This document shows positions 7,124-14,285 of a stretch of 19,052 nt of DNA, piece after piece. Positions within the stretch are counted from its first letter, which is position 1. Each line of letters starts with the position of its first letter. This stretch comes from Acidobacteriota bacterium (GTDB lineage: Bacteria; Acidobacteriota; Terriglobia; UBA7540). The stretch covers positions 1 through 19,052 of the forward strand of contig JAJYHU010000151.1 of the NCBI GenBank assembly GCA_021784615.1. The letters are read 5' to 3'. The notes below the pieces were generated by a model. It had not been told where the DNA came from. It did not search any database and saw nothing but the letters and a program-made list of their open reading frames with translations. The translations under genes and the position numbers were made by a program.

Positions 7124-7348
7124 ATGATGCGATTTATCAACCAGCTTTTTTCAGAATCCGGAGAAGCAAGCTACGGCCGCACGGCGTCGTTTGTCACGCT
7201 GATGGTGGCGATTGGATGGATTTCTTACCTGGTGTGGAAGACGCATCAACTTCCGCATCTCGACGGCGTCACAGGATTTATTTCCATGCTTTACGGCCTC
7301 AGTAAGACGGGCGAGACCGTGCAGCGGGTGATGGGGAAAAAACAGTGA
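7124..7348 (+). CDS. Small phage membrane protein, holin-like position
   Basis: A 74-residue protein; ATG 7124 and ATG 7127 are both possible. After a short cytoplasmic N-terminus (MMRFINQLFSESGEASYGR) there is one hydrophobic helix (VTLMVAIGWISYLVW), then a second, weaker apolar stretch (VTGFISMLYGLSK), and a basic end. I know proteins of this general build from phage lysis cassettes, but assign no firm family. Its TGA overlaps the GTG of the next gene (GTGA at 7345-7348), so the two are likely translationally coupled. Confidence 0.65.
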   Translation: MMRFINQLFSESGEASYGRTASFVTLMVAIGWISYLVWKTHQLPHLDGVTGFISMLYGLSKTGETVQRVMGKKQ

Positions 7349-8229
7349 ACTTGAAGTCCTCGGTCCATTCGGCGCTCGATGGGGCGAACCAGTTCCTGGG
7401 CCTTCTGCGGAGGATTCCGTGGCAAGCGTGGCTGGGCGCGGCGTGTCTGGGAATTGCAGGACTGTGGCTTCACCAGCATGACGTTCGGGTCCGCCAAAAG
7501 GCCCTGGCTGCGCAGGCCCGGCAGCAATCGGCGGCGCGGGTTTCAACGCTCCAAAAGCAGGCCGCGGCAAACGTCCAGGCGGCGGACGTCGCGGACGCCA
7601 AAGCCGTTGCCAGGCTTGAGTCGCGCCGCCAACAGCTTGAGCGGCAGGACCGGGCGCTTGCGGCGCGGCTTGCATCGCTCAGCAAAGCAGAACAGTCCGA
7701 GGCCGCGCAGGTGGCCGCCCTTCCCACGCCGGAAGTGGTGACCCGTGTAGCCGCCCAGCTCGGCCTCGAATCGCAGGATCTTTTGCCCGCAGTCTCCAGG
7801 GACCTGACGGCAGCTGCCGCTGGTTTGCCCTCTGCACCAGCCGCGGCTGCCCCTCCCGTGGCCGGAGCGCCGCAAGGCGCGGAACCCTCCGTGCTTCCTT
7901 TGAGCGCCTCAGGGGCCCGCAAGGTTGAGACGGCTCTGGTGGAACTGAACGCCTGCCGCAGCGAGGGCCAGGTTGAAGGGCTGCGGGTTGCAAACTGCCA
8001 GGAGCGCGCCGCGGCCGATGCCGCGACGATCCGGCAACAGGCTGACTCGATTGGCAAGCTGAACCAGGCGCTCGCGGCCAAGGACCAGATTCTTGCCGAG
8101 CAGCAATCGGAATACAAAACCGAACTGCGCGCCGTGCGCGGCACCTTTTGGAGCCGCCTGGCGCACACCTCCAAGCACGTGGCGATGGGCGTGGCGCTGG
8201 GCCTGGCGGTGGGGATGGCCGTCCGATGA
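7345..8229 (+). CDS. Membrane-anchored coiled-coil phage protein (spanin-like context)
   Basis: A 294-residue product from GTG 7345. It has an N-terminal membrane helix (about 28-42, WLGAACLGIAGLWL), a long Ala/Gln/Arg-rich coiled coil (about 45-115) and an Ala/Pro-rich linker (about 150-175). A second coiled coil (about 185-265) has two Cys in LNACRSEGQVEGLRVANCQE, and a hydrophobic C-terminal helix (VAMGVALGLAVGMAV) ends the protein. Membrane anchor plus coiled coil next to an endolysin suggests an Rz-type spanin or envelope-spanning lysis protein. The second membrane helix at the far end is unusual for Rz. It overlaps the next gene by 4 bp (ATGA). Confidence 0.65.
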   Translation: MNLKSSVHSALDGANQFLGLLRRIPWQAWLGAACLGIAGLWLHQHDVRVRQKALAAQARQQSAARVSTLQKQAAANVQAADVADAKAVARLESRRQQLERQDRALAARLASLSKAEQSEAAQVAALPTPEVVTRVAAQLGLESQDLLPAVSRDLTAAAAGLPSAPAAAAPPVAGAPQGAEPSVLPLSASGARKVETALVELNACRSEGQVEGLRVANCQERAAADAATIRQQADSIGKLNQALAAKDQILAEQQSEYKTELRAVRGTFWSRLAHTSKHVAMGVALGLAVGMAVR

Positions 8230-8573
8230 TGCCGGATGATCTTGCGCAGATGGCCTTGTGGTGGGGGCCCGGAGTGCTGCTGCTTCTGGCGTTCACTTAC
8301 GGATTTATGCACCTGGCGCGGCTGTGGATTGAGCGGACCATGGACTCGAAGCGCCGGCAGATGGAAAGCGCCTTTGGAATGGCGGAGCAATACGTGAAGC
8401 AGTTTTTGAGTGTGCAGGCCTCGCAGGCGGACGCTCTCTCGCGCCTCGCCTCTTCGGTTGAAAAGAGCGACTCGCGCGACAGCCTGGAGCACCAGCAGAT
8501 TCTGGTGGCGCTCCGGGCGATGCACCAGGACATTGAGCGCGTCAGCCGGCAGCCGGTGCAACCGCGCGGGTAG
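8226..8573 (+). CDS. Small membrane/coiled-coil phage protein (Mu gp25-like position)
   Basis: The start ATG 8226 overlaps the upstream TGA (ATGA), giving 115 residues. An N-terminal membrane helix (about 11-27, WGPGVLLLLAFTYGFMH) is followed by an acidic/basic helical region predicted to coil. Two genes upstream of the small terminase in a Mu-type layout is where gp25 (DUF2730) lies, also a small membrane-plus-coil protein. That match is by position and build, not by residue motif. Confidence 0.6.
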   Translation: MMPDDLAQMALWWGPGVLLLLAFTYGFMHLARLWIERTMDSKRRQMESAFGMAEQYVKQFLSVQASQADALSRLASSVEKSDSRDSLEHQQILVALRAMHQDIERVSRQPVQPRG

Positions 8574-8686
8574 GCAAAGGCAGATGGAGGCCAGTGCGCG
8601 GGCGGAGAAACAATCCGATGGAGGGCGACACGGTTCAGAAGGAAAAAGCAGAAGGTTACACCCAAACCATCAGGAGTAGATATCCC

Positions 8687-9001
8687 ATGACGAGCACCTT
8701 AAGGCAAATGGAAATCGTAAGAGGCAAGATTCTTTACTACTTGAAGCTGATCTATCCGCAGTCGGCCACTCTGTCGCTGCTGCAAGGGGAACTCGACATT
8801 TTCGGGTACCCGGTGCCGATGGAGGATCTGGAATTCCACGTTGCCTACCTGTCTGAAAAGGGTTTGGTCAACCTTGAAAGCGTGCGCGGACCCCAGGCCC
8901 GCCGCTACGTGACCCTGGTCAAGATCACCGCCAAGGGCATTGATTACTTTGACGGGCGCTTGCCCGGAGACGATGGCATTTATCTGGAGCCGGAGCAATG
9001 A
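8687..9001 (+). CDS. Winged-helix DNA-binding protein (Mu gp26-like position)
   Basis: ATG 8687 is preceded by AGGAG and gives 104 residues; an earlier in-frame start at 8594 lacks a comparable site. The order RGKILYYLKLIYPQSATLSLLQGEL, then VPMEDLEFHVAYLSEKGLVNLE, then RRYVTLVKITAKGIDYFDG is that of a winged helix-turn-helix: helix, helix, recognition helix, wing, and a 'T-x-K-G' final turn. Such proteins lie just before the small terminase gene in Mu-like phages. It ends in a 4-bp ATGA overlap with the next gene. Confidence 0.75.
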   Translation: MTSTLRQMEIVRGKILYYLKLIYPQSATLSLLQGELDIFGYPVPMEDLEFHVAYLSEKGLVNLESVRGPQARRYVTLVKITAKGIDYFDGRLPGDDGIYLEPEQ

Positions 9002-9831
9002 AACGCCGCCCGACAAAAGACGAAAACAGAGCCGCCGCCCCTACCGATGCGGTTCCTGCGGCGGCGGTCTATGACCGCCGGCCTTTAATGGAAAACCCCG
9101 CGATCCCCTCGTTCCTTGGGGCAGGCTCCGATGGCCGCTACACAAGAATGTTGGGCGGCGATGACACCGCCCCTGCGGAAACGCAAGTTGTTGCGGCCGG
9201 GAACGCCGCAAAGCCCGCAAGCGACGTTCGGGAGCTTCCGGATGACCTTGCGAAGCTGGTGGAGCGCATGTTGACCGAAGGCGCCACCTTTGAGGACGTC
9301 TGCGAGGCCGTGAACGAGCGCGGAGGGCCCGCGGTGACGCTCCAGGCGGTCCAGAATCATTACCGCGGCAATCTGGAACTCCAGAAAAGCCGCATCCAGT
9401 TCCAACTGGAGCGCGCCCGGCAGTTGAAAGAGTCCTTTGCGCATCCGGACTCCGCGGAGGCGCAGCTAGCGAACGCCGCCATCCTGATGGGGCTCCAGAG
9501 CCTGACGCGCAAGGGCGCGGAGCTGACCCTGCGCGACGCCCTGCGGGCCAGGCTGGAGCGGGAAAACCTGCTGCTGAAACAGGACTTGCTGCGGATGAAG
9601 CTGGCGCGCGAGGAGGAAGACCAGCGCCTGCGCCGCACCAAGATGTACGCGGAGCTGATCAAGTGGCAGGCCGCAAAACTTAAGATCCAGCAACTGCGGC
9701 GGCAGTTGATGCAGGAAGGCAAAACCAAAATGCTGGGTCCGGAAGCGATGGAAAAGATTCAGGAGATTTACGGCCTGCTGCGCATTCCGGTGGTGGCCCG
9801 CGACCCGGACCGGAAAGAGCAACCCAGGTAA
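8998..9831 (+). CDS. Phage terminase small subunit, DUF3486 (Mu gp27-like)
   Basis: 277 residues, starting in a 4-bp overlap. Residues ~80-120 (DDLAKLVERMLTEGATFEDV and the following VNERGGPAVTLQAVQNHYRG) have the 'few residues, two helices, G-x-x-x-x-x-x-Q-x-H-Y' layout of DUF3486, a DNA-recognition small terminase. The rest (about 120-250) is a long charged helical bundle or coiled coil. Residues ~20-50 (PAAAVYDRRPLMENP to GRYTR) are unlike the family and are encoded by a palindromic repeat read in frame. The role would be to bind the phage packaging site and load the large subunit. Confidence 0.75.
   Translation: MKRRPTKDENRAAAPTDAVPAAAVYDRRPLMENPAIPSFLGAGSDGRYTRMLGGDDTAPAETQVVAAGNAAKPASDVRELPDDLAKLVERMLTEGATFEDVCEAVNERGGPAVTLQAVQNHYRGNLELQKSRIQFQLERARQLKESFAHPDSAEAQLANAAILMGLQSLTRKGAELTLRDALRARLERENLLLKQDLLRMKLAREEEDQRLRRTKMYAELIKWQAAKLKIQQLRRQLMQEGKTKMLGPEAMEKIQEIYGLLRIPVVARDPDRKEQPR
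9060..9142. repeat. Palindromic dispersed repeat, copy 2 (inside the small-terminase CDS)
   Basis: GCGGCGGTCTATGACCGCC (9060-9078) is itself a hairpin (GGCGGTC pairs with GACCGCC). The far end GGCCGCTACA (9133-9142) matches the CGCCGCTACA end of copy 3. The in-frame peptide AAAVYDRRPLMENPAIPSF strongly resembles AAVYGRRQVQEKPALIERR, the reading of the copy upstream of the large terminase. Confidence 0.65.
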
Positions 9832-9833
9832 CC

Positions 9834-9930
9834 GTAGCGGCGGGTTTATGCCGCCCGGCTTTGGCTGTAGCGGCGGTCTACGGCCGCCGGCAGGTACAGG
9901 AAAAACCGGCGCTCATAGAGCGCCGCTACA
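9834..9930. repeat. Palindromic dispersed repeats, copy 3 (one partial plus one full unit)
   Basis: A partial unit at 9834-9859 (GTAGCGGCGGG ... GCCGCCCGGC) is followed by a full unit, GTAGCGGCGGTC at 9867-9878 to GCGCCGCTACA at 9920-9930. Inner stems include GGCGGTC/GGCCGCC and GGCGCTC/GAGCGCC. It fills the space after the small-terminase stop and could be read through from the TTG at 9861. Confidence 0.65.
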
Positions 9931-9996
9931 GAAAAGTGGTAGCCACGGTTGATGGTTTGGCAACCGCGGGCAGTTCTAAAACATGGTGGAAAAGCC

Positions 9997-10020
9997 GCAG
10001 GGCTGGAAAGCGAGCCCTGC
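9997..10020. repeat. Perfect hairpin, GCAGGGCT/AGCCCTGC
   Basis: Eight perfect base pairs (9997-10004 with 10013-10020) around an 8-nt loop, followed directly by GCTACAG. The trailing CGCTACA links it to the palindromic repeat family. It could also act as a terminator-like or RNA-processing hairpin, but no U-run follows. Confidence 0.55.
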
Positions 10021-10046
10021 GCTACAGAAGCAGAAACGAATCTGTG

Positions 10047-10982
10047 ATGGCGAGAAAAAGAGTACAACCCGGGACGGAGAGCGCGGCGCGGAAACGTAGC
10101 GGCGATTTTACGCCGCCCGCTAGCGGGATAAACCCGCTGCTACAAAAGCCGCGCAGGCGGAGGAAAGCCGCCGGCGAGGCAGCTGGGGCAGGACTTCACG
10201 CGGGCGCCGTGCGGCTGCTCGATTACCAGCGCCGCTGGGTGGAAGACGATTCACCGCTGAAGATTGTGGTGAAAGCGCGGCAGATCGGCTACTCGTTCTC
10301 CGCCACCTTGCGCGCCTTGCTCCGCTGCCTTGACCGGAAGACCACCTGGATATTTCTTTCCAAAGGCGAACGGCAATCGCGCCTGCTGATGGAGAAAGTC
10401 CACGAGCACATCCACTCCTGCGGCATCATCGCCGACGTTTATGAGTCCACGTTTTTTGAAGGCGCCAGCTTGAAGCAGCTGGAGGTGCGCTTCCCGAACG
10501 GCTCCGTCATTTACGGCCTGCCTTCGAATCCCGACACGGCGCGCGGCGGCGCGGCGCTTGCGGGGATTACCGCTCGGCGCATCTTCAGCCGTTTTTCCGG
10601 AATCGACTCCGTGACGGACCAGCCAGCCGGTGGGGCGATGGTTCTGACGGTTACCGCACAGTATATGACGCTGACGGTCGAGGTGGGCGACCTGGTGTAC
10701 TTGTCGCATCCTCTGGCGCCCAATCTTCGCACCGGGCGCCGCGGAATCTATAACGAGATTTTCGAGGTCATCGACAAGCAGCCCGATTACTCAAAAGCCA
10801 CGATGACATACAAACTGCTGGACATGAGCTGGCTAAGTTCCAAGCCGCTTTCTCTGATCGCTCCCGCCGGGACGTCCGCCTGGACCCTTGCAACCGGCTC
10901 TGAACGGAACCGCTACATGTTTCTTTCGAGTTCGGCAACCGGAGAGTATTCGGACGGAACTTCAGGAAAGACGGTATGGTGA
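10047..10982 (+). CDS. Large terminase N-terminus fused to a tail-protein C-terminus (deletion product)
   Basis: Start taken as ATG 10047 (311 residues). The same frame is open from TTG 9861, but that part is repeat-encoded. Residues ~58-167 match the ATPase N-terminus of Mu gp28-like terminases: LLDYQRRWVEDD, the Walker A-like VVKARQIGYSF (76-84), TTWIFLSKGERQS (99-111) and YGLPSNPDTARG (156-167). A Walker B 'L-D-E-F' should follow within about 20 residues and is missing, as is the nuclease domain. Instead, residues ~172-311 (ITARRIFSRFSGIDSVTDQP, VEVGDLVYLSHPLAP, FEVIDKQPDYSKATMTYKLLD) resemble the C-terminus of a large phage tail/baseplate protein. The switch is in the GC-rich tract at 10539-10557. 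The product cannot be a working terminase. Confidence 0.75.
   Translation: MARKRVQPGTESAARKRSGDFTPPASGINPLLQKPRRRRKAAGEAAGAGLHAGAVRLLDYQRRWVEDDSPLKIVVKARQIGYSFSATLRALLRCLDRKTTWIFLSKGERQSRLLMEKVHEHIHSCGIIADVYESTFFEGASLKQLEVRFPNGSVIYGLPSNPDTARGGAALAGITARRIFSRFSGIDSVTDQPAGGAMVLTVTAQYMTLTVEVGDLVYLSHPLAPNLRTGRRGIYNEIFEVIDKQPDYSKATMTYKLLDMSWLSSKPLSLIAPAGTSAWTLATGSERNRYMFLSSSATGEYSDGTSGKTVW
10096..10147. repeat. Palindromic dispersed repeat, copy 4 (in the 5' part of the terminase fusion)
   Basis: GTAGCGGCG (10096-10104), then CGCCGCCCGC, TAGCGGGATAAACCCGCTG and CTACAAAAG, laid out as in copy 1 (two hairpins, GCGGG/CCCGC in the second). Read in frame it gives SGDFTPPASGINPLLQ, which precedes the conserved terminase domain and is not part of it. 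Confidence 0.65.
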
Positions 10983-11048
10983 ACGAGAGCCGGCCGTCCG
11001 GTTTAGGTTTTTCATCTGCTGAATTGATTAGAAATTGAGGAGTTGACA

Positions 11049-11534
11049 ATGGCTCAAATGACTTTTGCGACGATGCCCGGCTTCGTCGATATTCCCGATG
11101 GAAATCTGGCGGCCGACCAGCCGCTGACCGATTATGACCTGACCAAGATTTCGAACAATGCCAAGTTTGCCGCCGTGCGCCCGGAGACATTTTACGGGTG
11201 GTACAAAAACGGCGAAACCATCCTGATTCCCGCGAGCCCGGTTGACGGCTACGTCTACGCACGGGCGGAACTTGAATATGGAGTGGCGGCGTGGTGCTCG
11301 CGCTCGCCTGCGACAGGAGCGGCTACCAACGGGTCTCTCACCAAACCCGCGCTGGCCGATATGAACGACGGCCCGGGCGTCCTGTTTTTGATGGACTTCT
11401 GGGTCGAAGAGAAAAACGAAGCCAATCCCGGCCTTGTGCACTGCGATGTCCACTATTGGAACAGCGGAAACGAAGTTTACACAAACGGCGGATTTGTAAA
11501 AGTCCGAACGATTGCGACCCGGCTTTCCGGTTAA
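11049..11534 (+). CDS. Phage tail-associated protein, family not recognised
   Basis: ATG 11049 has GAGGAG (11037-11042) six bases upstream; 161 residues. Visible features are an N-terminal part with TMPGFVDIPDGNLAADQPLT, a tyrosine/tryptophan-rich middle (ETFYGWYKNGE, YVYARAELEYG) and a C-terminal stretch with FLMDFWVEEKNEANPG and VHYWNSGNEVYTNGG. It is mostly beta-strand in character, with no signal peptide or membrane helix. Its place between a tail-protein remnant and a tail-fibre gene suggests a structural tail or fibre-attachment protein. No function can be named. Confidence 0.6.
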   Translation: MAQMTFATMPGFVDIPDGNLAADQPLTDYDLTKISNNAKFAAVRPETFYGWYKNGETILIPASPVDGYVYARAELEYGVAAWCSRSPATGAATNGSLTKPALADMNDGPGVLFLMDFWVEEKNEANPGLVHCDVHYWNSGNEVYTNGGFVKVRTIATRLSG

Positions 11535-11604
11535 GGTAGACGACTGGAACAGCCCATTCTTTAAAAGATGAATTTTCATCTAAACCAAAAGCATTGAGGT
11601 TGAT

Positions 11605-12270
11605 ATGGCAGTCGTCAGAACAGTTCTTCCACGTAAAGGAATTATCGAGCCGCAGCACGGGGCGAATTACGAAACCGATCTTGACACGAATTGGCAGATT
11701 ATCGACAGCCTGCTGCAAGACGCCAATGACGTGCAGGCGGCGATTGACGCCGCTCCCACGGTGTCGGCATGGGTCTCGGACCGGGGGATCTCCGGAGTGG
11801 TTTCGGGGTTCACCCTCGCGACCTCCGCAACCCTGGCGCCGGGGCTTGTGGCGGGCGTCCTTTACGCCCAGGGATCCCGCTATGCTCCTACCACCGCGAT
11901 CACGCTTGCTGCGGCTCCGGCCAACTCCACAAGCTACCTTTTTTATAACGCGACGGGCGGTTTTTACTACAACCTGACCGGGGTGTCGGGGACGGCGGGC
12001 GATGCTTTTATCGGCGTGGTGGTGACGAATGCGACAGCCGTCGTGTCGGTTACCCAAGCCACAAAAATCTGGGGACAGATCCTGATTGCTCCCGGCGTGG
12101 CAGGCAACTTCAGCGTTCCCCATCTTCTGGGACGCACGCCCGCCGGCGCACTGGTCCAGATGACCGCGAGTGGCGCAATCTGGTTCCAGTCGCTTACGAT
12201 GTACGACAATACGAATCTCTATCTGGTTTCCTCGGATCCCGGGGTGACCGCAAAGGTACAGATATGGTGA
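11605..12270 (+). CDS. Probable tail fibre / receptor-binding protein
   Basis: ATG 11605 with GAGG at 11596-11599; 221 residues. The N-terminus (GANYETDLDTNWQIIDSLLQ) is a short helical block of the kind that begins phage fibres. The rest is Ala/Thr/Gly-rich and beta-strand-like (SGVVSGFTLATSATLAPGLV, SYLFYNATGGFYYNL), with a C-terminal half containing VPHLLGRTPAGALVQMTASG. This composition is typical of fibre or adhesin-like phage proteins, and a tail-spike gene follows. It overlaps the spike ORF by 7 bp. Confidence 0.65.
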   Translation: MAVVRTVLPRKGIIEPQHGANYETDLDTNWQIIDSLLQDANDVQAAIDAAPTVSAWVSDRGISGVVSGFTLATSATLAPGLVAGVLYAQGSRYAPTTAITLAAAPANSTSYLFYNATGGFYYNLTGVSGTAGDAFIGVVVTNATAVVSVTQATKIWGQILIAPGVAGNFSVPHLLGRTPAGALVQMTASGAIWFQSLTMYDNTNLYLVSSDPGVTAKVQIW

Positions 12271-14285
12271 AAATTATGAATGATAAATGCAGGATTATGA
12301 ATCGGACGAAGCATGGACGCACAGTGATGATGTCGGTCGCTTTTGCGTTCGTATTTGGTCATGCAGCGTTGCTTTTATCGCAGCAGCCTCAGGCGTCCGC
12401 TGGCACTCCGCTTTATGCGGTGAATGCCAAGTATGTGAACGGCATGGCGCCCGGTTATTGGGCGACGGCCGGAAGTGGCCTCGCGCTGAACCTTAGTTCC
12501 GGCACGGCTTACTGCGGGAATCCCCCCGCTCCTGTGACTTATGCGGGCGGCGCGCTTACCCTGAGCCCCACCTCCACGAATTACATCTATCTTGATCCTG
12601 CGGCGAATTGCGCGCCCGCCGCGAATACCTCGGGCTTTTCCGCAGGCCAAATTCCGGTGGCGGAAGTTGTCACGGGAGCCTCCTCAATCAGCGCCGTCAC
12701 GGACGAGCGGACGTGGTCCAGCCCAAATCCGGCGGCGATGAGCGGTTCGGGTGCAGTTCAGATCTCTTCGCTGGGAACGAATCAGAACATCACGCTCGCG
12801 CCGAGCGGGACGGGTGCATCTGTGGTTACAAACTTGGAGGACAAGGGCGGCCAAGTCTTCAACGTGAAGGCCTATGGAGCGAAAGGTGACGGCGCGACAA
12901 ACGATAGTCCGGCTTTTCAGGCGGCTTATAACGCGGCGGTTGCAGTGGGCGGCGGCACGGTTCTGATTCCTCCGAGCGCTTCTTGTTATCTGCTGAGCAC
13001 GGCAATCAACATGACCTCGACAACGGGAGCCATGCAGCAGGTCATCATCGAAGGAACGACGCGCGGACATGGCGGCGTCGCTTCGGGAGCCACTGATTTA
13101 ATTTGCGCCAACACGGGCGGCATCTTATTCGACGTGAGCGGATCGGACGGGATCACTTTCAAAAATGTTGCGGCAACCTCGCAGAGTGGCGTTACGACTC
13201 CCAGCTTGATCGGCATTTATGCGGCGCGGGATAGCAGCAACGCAGGCGCCCAAGGCATCAAGGTCATTGATTCGACGTTCGACATGGTGACGCATTCGAG
13301 CGGAACAACCTATTCGTTTGGGGCGTACCTCTACGGCTCGGAAGACGACTATTTTACCCGCGACAACTTTACCGCCGATTATCCGCTTATGGTTTCAGCT
13401 ACGAATGCCTTCAGCCAAAACAGCGCCTTTATCACCGAGGCAACCGGAACCCAGTCGGAAACACAGGACAGCTTCACGGATATGGAATTTTTGTCTTCTG
13501 GCCTGGGGCCATTCGCCTATTTTAGCGGCACTGGCAACATGACTCTAACGGGCCACGGATGGAACACCGGGCAGGCGAACCCTTATCCTGTGGCGCTCTA
13601 TAATTACGCGCTGGAGTTCCTGAACGGAAACGCCACCATGAATGTTAATTTCCGGCAGGAAGGCTATCCCGGTTTCGCCAGCGTAGATTTATTCCTGAAG
13701 AATTCAAGGATTTATGGAACGAGTGCGCCAGCCGCCACTCCGCCGCTCCATGGGATTGAGTTCACCGACGCCTCAGCGACGCTTGAAGGGGACCAATTCC
13801 ACATTGCCGACGAATACTCTGCGGCATCGTCGAATTACTATTACGATGCGAGCGCGGGTTCTCCGACAGGGGTAGCCATTGTGGATAACGTTTCGTTTTA
13901 CTGCGGGATGGAAACGAACTGCGTCAACATCCCCATCGGCAACTACGTGACCGGCGGAGCGCTGTACTGGAAGGACGTTCGCTGGTCGGGAGCCGGAACA
14001 AACGAGTATCCCGTGATCTCCTTCGGCGGCCCTATAACCGGTTCGTTTACGGTTCCGAACACAGCGATAGCCGCCTCAACTTGCACATCACTTTCCAACA
14101 TTACTGGAACAGGCGCAGGATATGCAGCGGGGTCAGCATTCATAGCTATTTCCCCGGCTAATTACAATGGCATTTTGTTTTCCGTGGGTAACGCAGGCTC
14201 GATTCTCTACCCAGAAGCATGCAATGTAACGAGCGGCTCTATCACGCCGCCTGCGACGACGGTCTATTGGAGGATTCGACAATGA
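12264..14285 (+). CDS. Tail-spike-like pectate-lyase-fold protein with a signal-peptide-like N-terminus
   Basis: 673 residues from ATG 12264; ATGs at 12276 and 12327 are alternatives. After a basic start containing IMNDKCRIMN, residues 22-46 (MMSVAFAFVFGHAALLLSQQ then PQASA) look like a Sec signal peptide, which is odd for a virion protein. Residues ~47-155 are a beta-rich neck with STNYIYLDPAANCAP and GQIPVAEVVTGASSISAVTDERTW, as in phage spikes. The module FNVKAYGAKGDGATNDSPAF (from ~199) is the entry of the Pectate_lyase_3 right-handed beta-helix. A Gly/Ser/Thr-rich helix and beta-sandwich-like end follow. Such spikes bind or cut surface polysaccharide. The catalytic residues cannot be assigned by eye. 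Confidence 0.75.
   Translation: MVKIMNDKCRIMNRTKHGRTVMMSVAFAFVFGHAALLLSQQPQASAGTPLYAVNAKYVNGMAPGYWATAGSGLALNLSSGTAYCGNPPAPVTYAGGALTLSPTSTNYIYLDPAANCAPAANTSGFSAGQIPVAEVVTGASSISAVTDERTWSSPNPAAMSGSGAVQISSLGTNQNITLAPSGTGASVVTNLEDKGGQVFNVKAYGAKGDGATNDSPAFQAAYNAAVAVGGGTVLIPPSASCYLLSTAINMTSTTGAMQQVIIEGTTRGHGGVASGATDLICANTGGILFDVSGSDGITFKNVAATSQSGVTTPSLIGIYAARDSSNAGAQGIKVIDSTFDMVTHSSGTTYSFGAYLYGSEDDYFTRDNFTADYPLMVSATNAFSQNSAFITEATGTQSETQDSFTDMEFLSSGLGPFAYFSGTGNMTLTGHGWNTGQANPYPVALYNYALEFLNGNATMNVNFRQEGYPGFASVDLFLKNSRIYGTSAPAATPPLHGIEFTDASATLEGDQFHIADEYSAASSNYYYDASAGSPTGVAIVDNVSFYCGMETNCVNIPIGNYVTGGALYWKDVRWSGAGTNEYPVISFGGPITGSFTVPNTAIAASTCTSLSNITGTGAGYAAGSAFIAISPANYNGILFSVGNAGSILYPEACNVTSGSITPPATTVYWRIRQ

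Noticed and set aside
6745..7348. Toxin-antitoxin pair made of the small membrane ORFs
   Set aside because: The two are separated by 235 bp of repeats, neither has an antitoxin-like DNA-binding domain, and the position beside an endolysin fits lysis functions better.
7470..8561. 363-residue open frame on the minus strand
   Set aside because: Antisense shadow of the coiled-coil and gp25-like genes. It is Ser/Ala/Arg/Cys-rich, has no motif, and the plus-strand genes are linked by start/stop overlaps.
6985..10147. CRISPR array in the repeat-rich stretch
   Set aside because: The repeats are palindromic, unevenly spaced over kilobases and partly coding, with no regular repeat-spacer pattern or cas gene.
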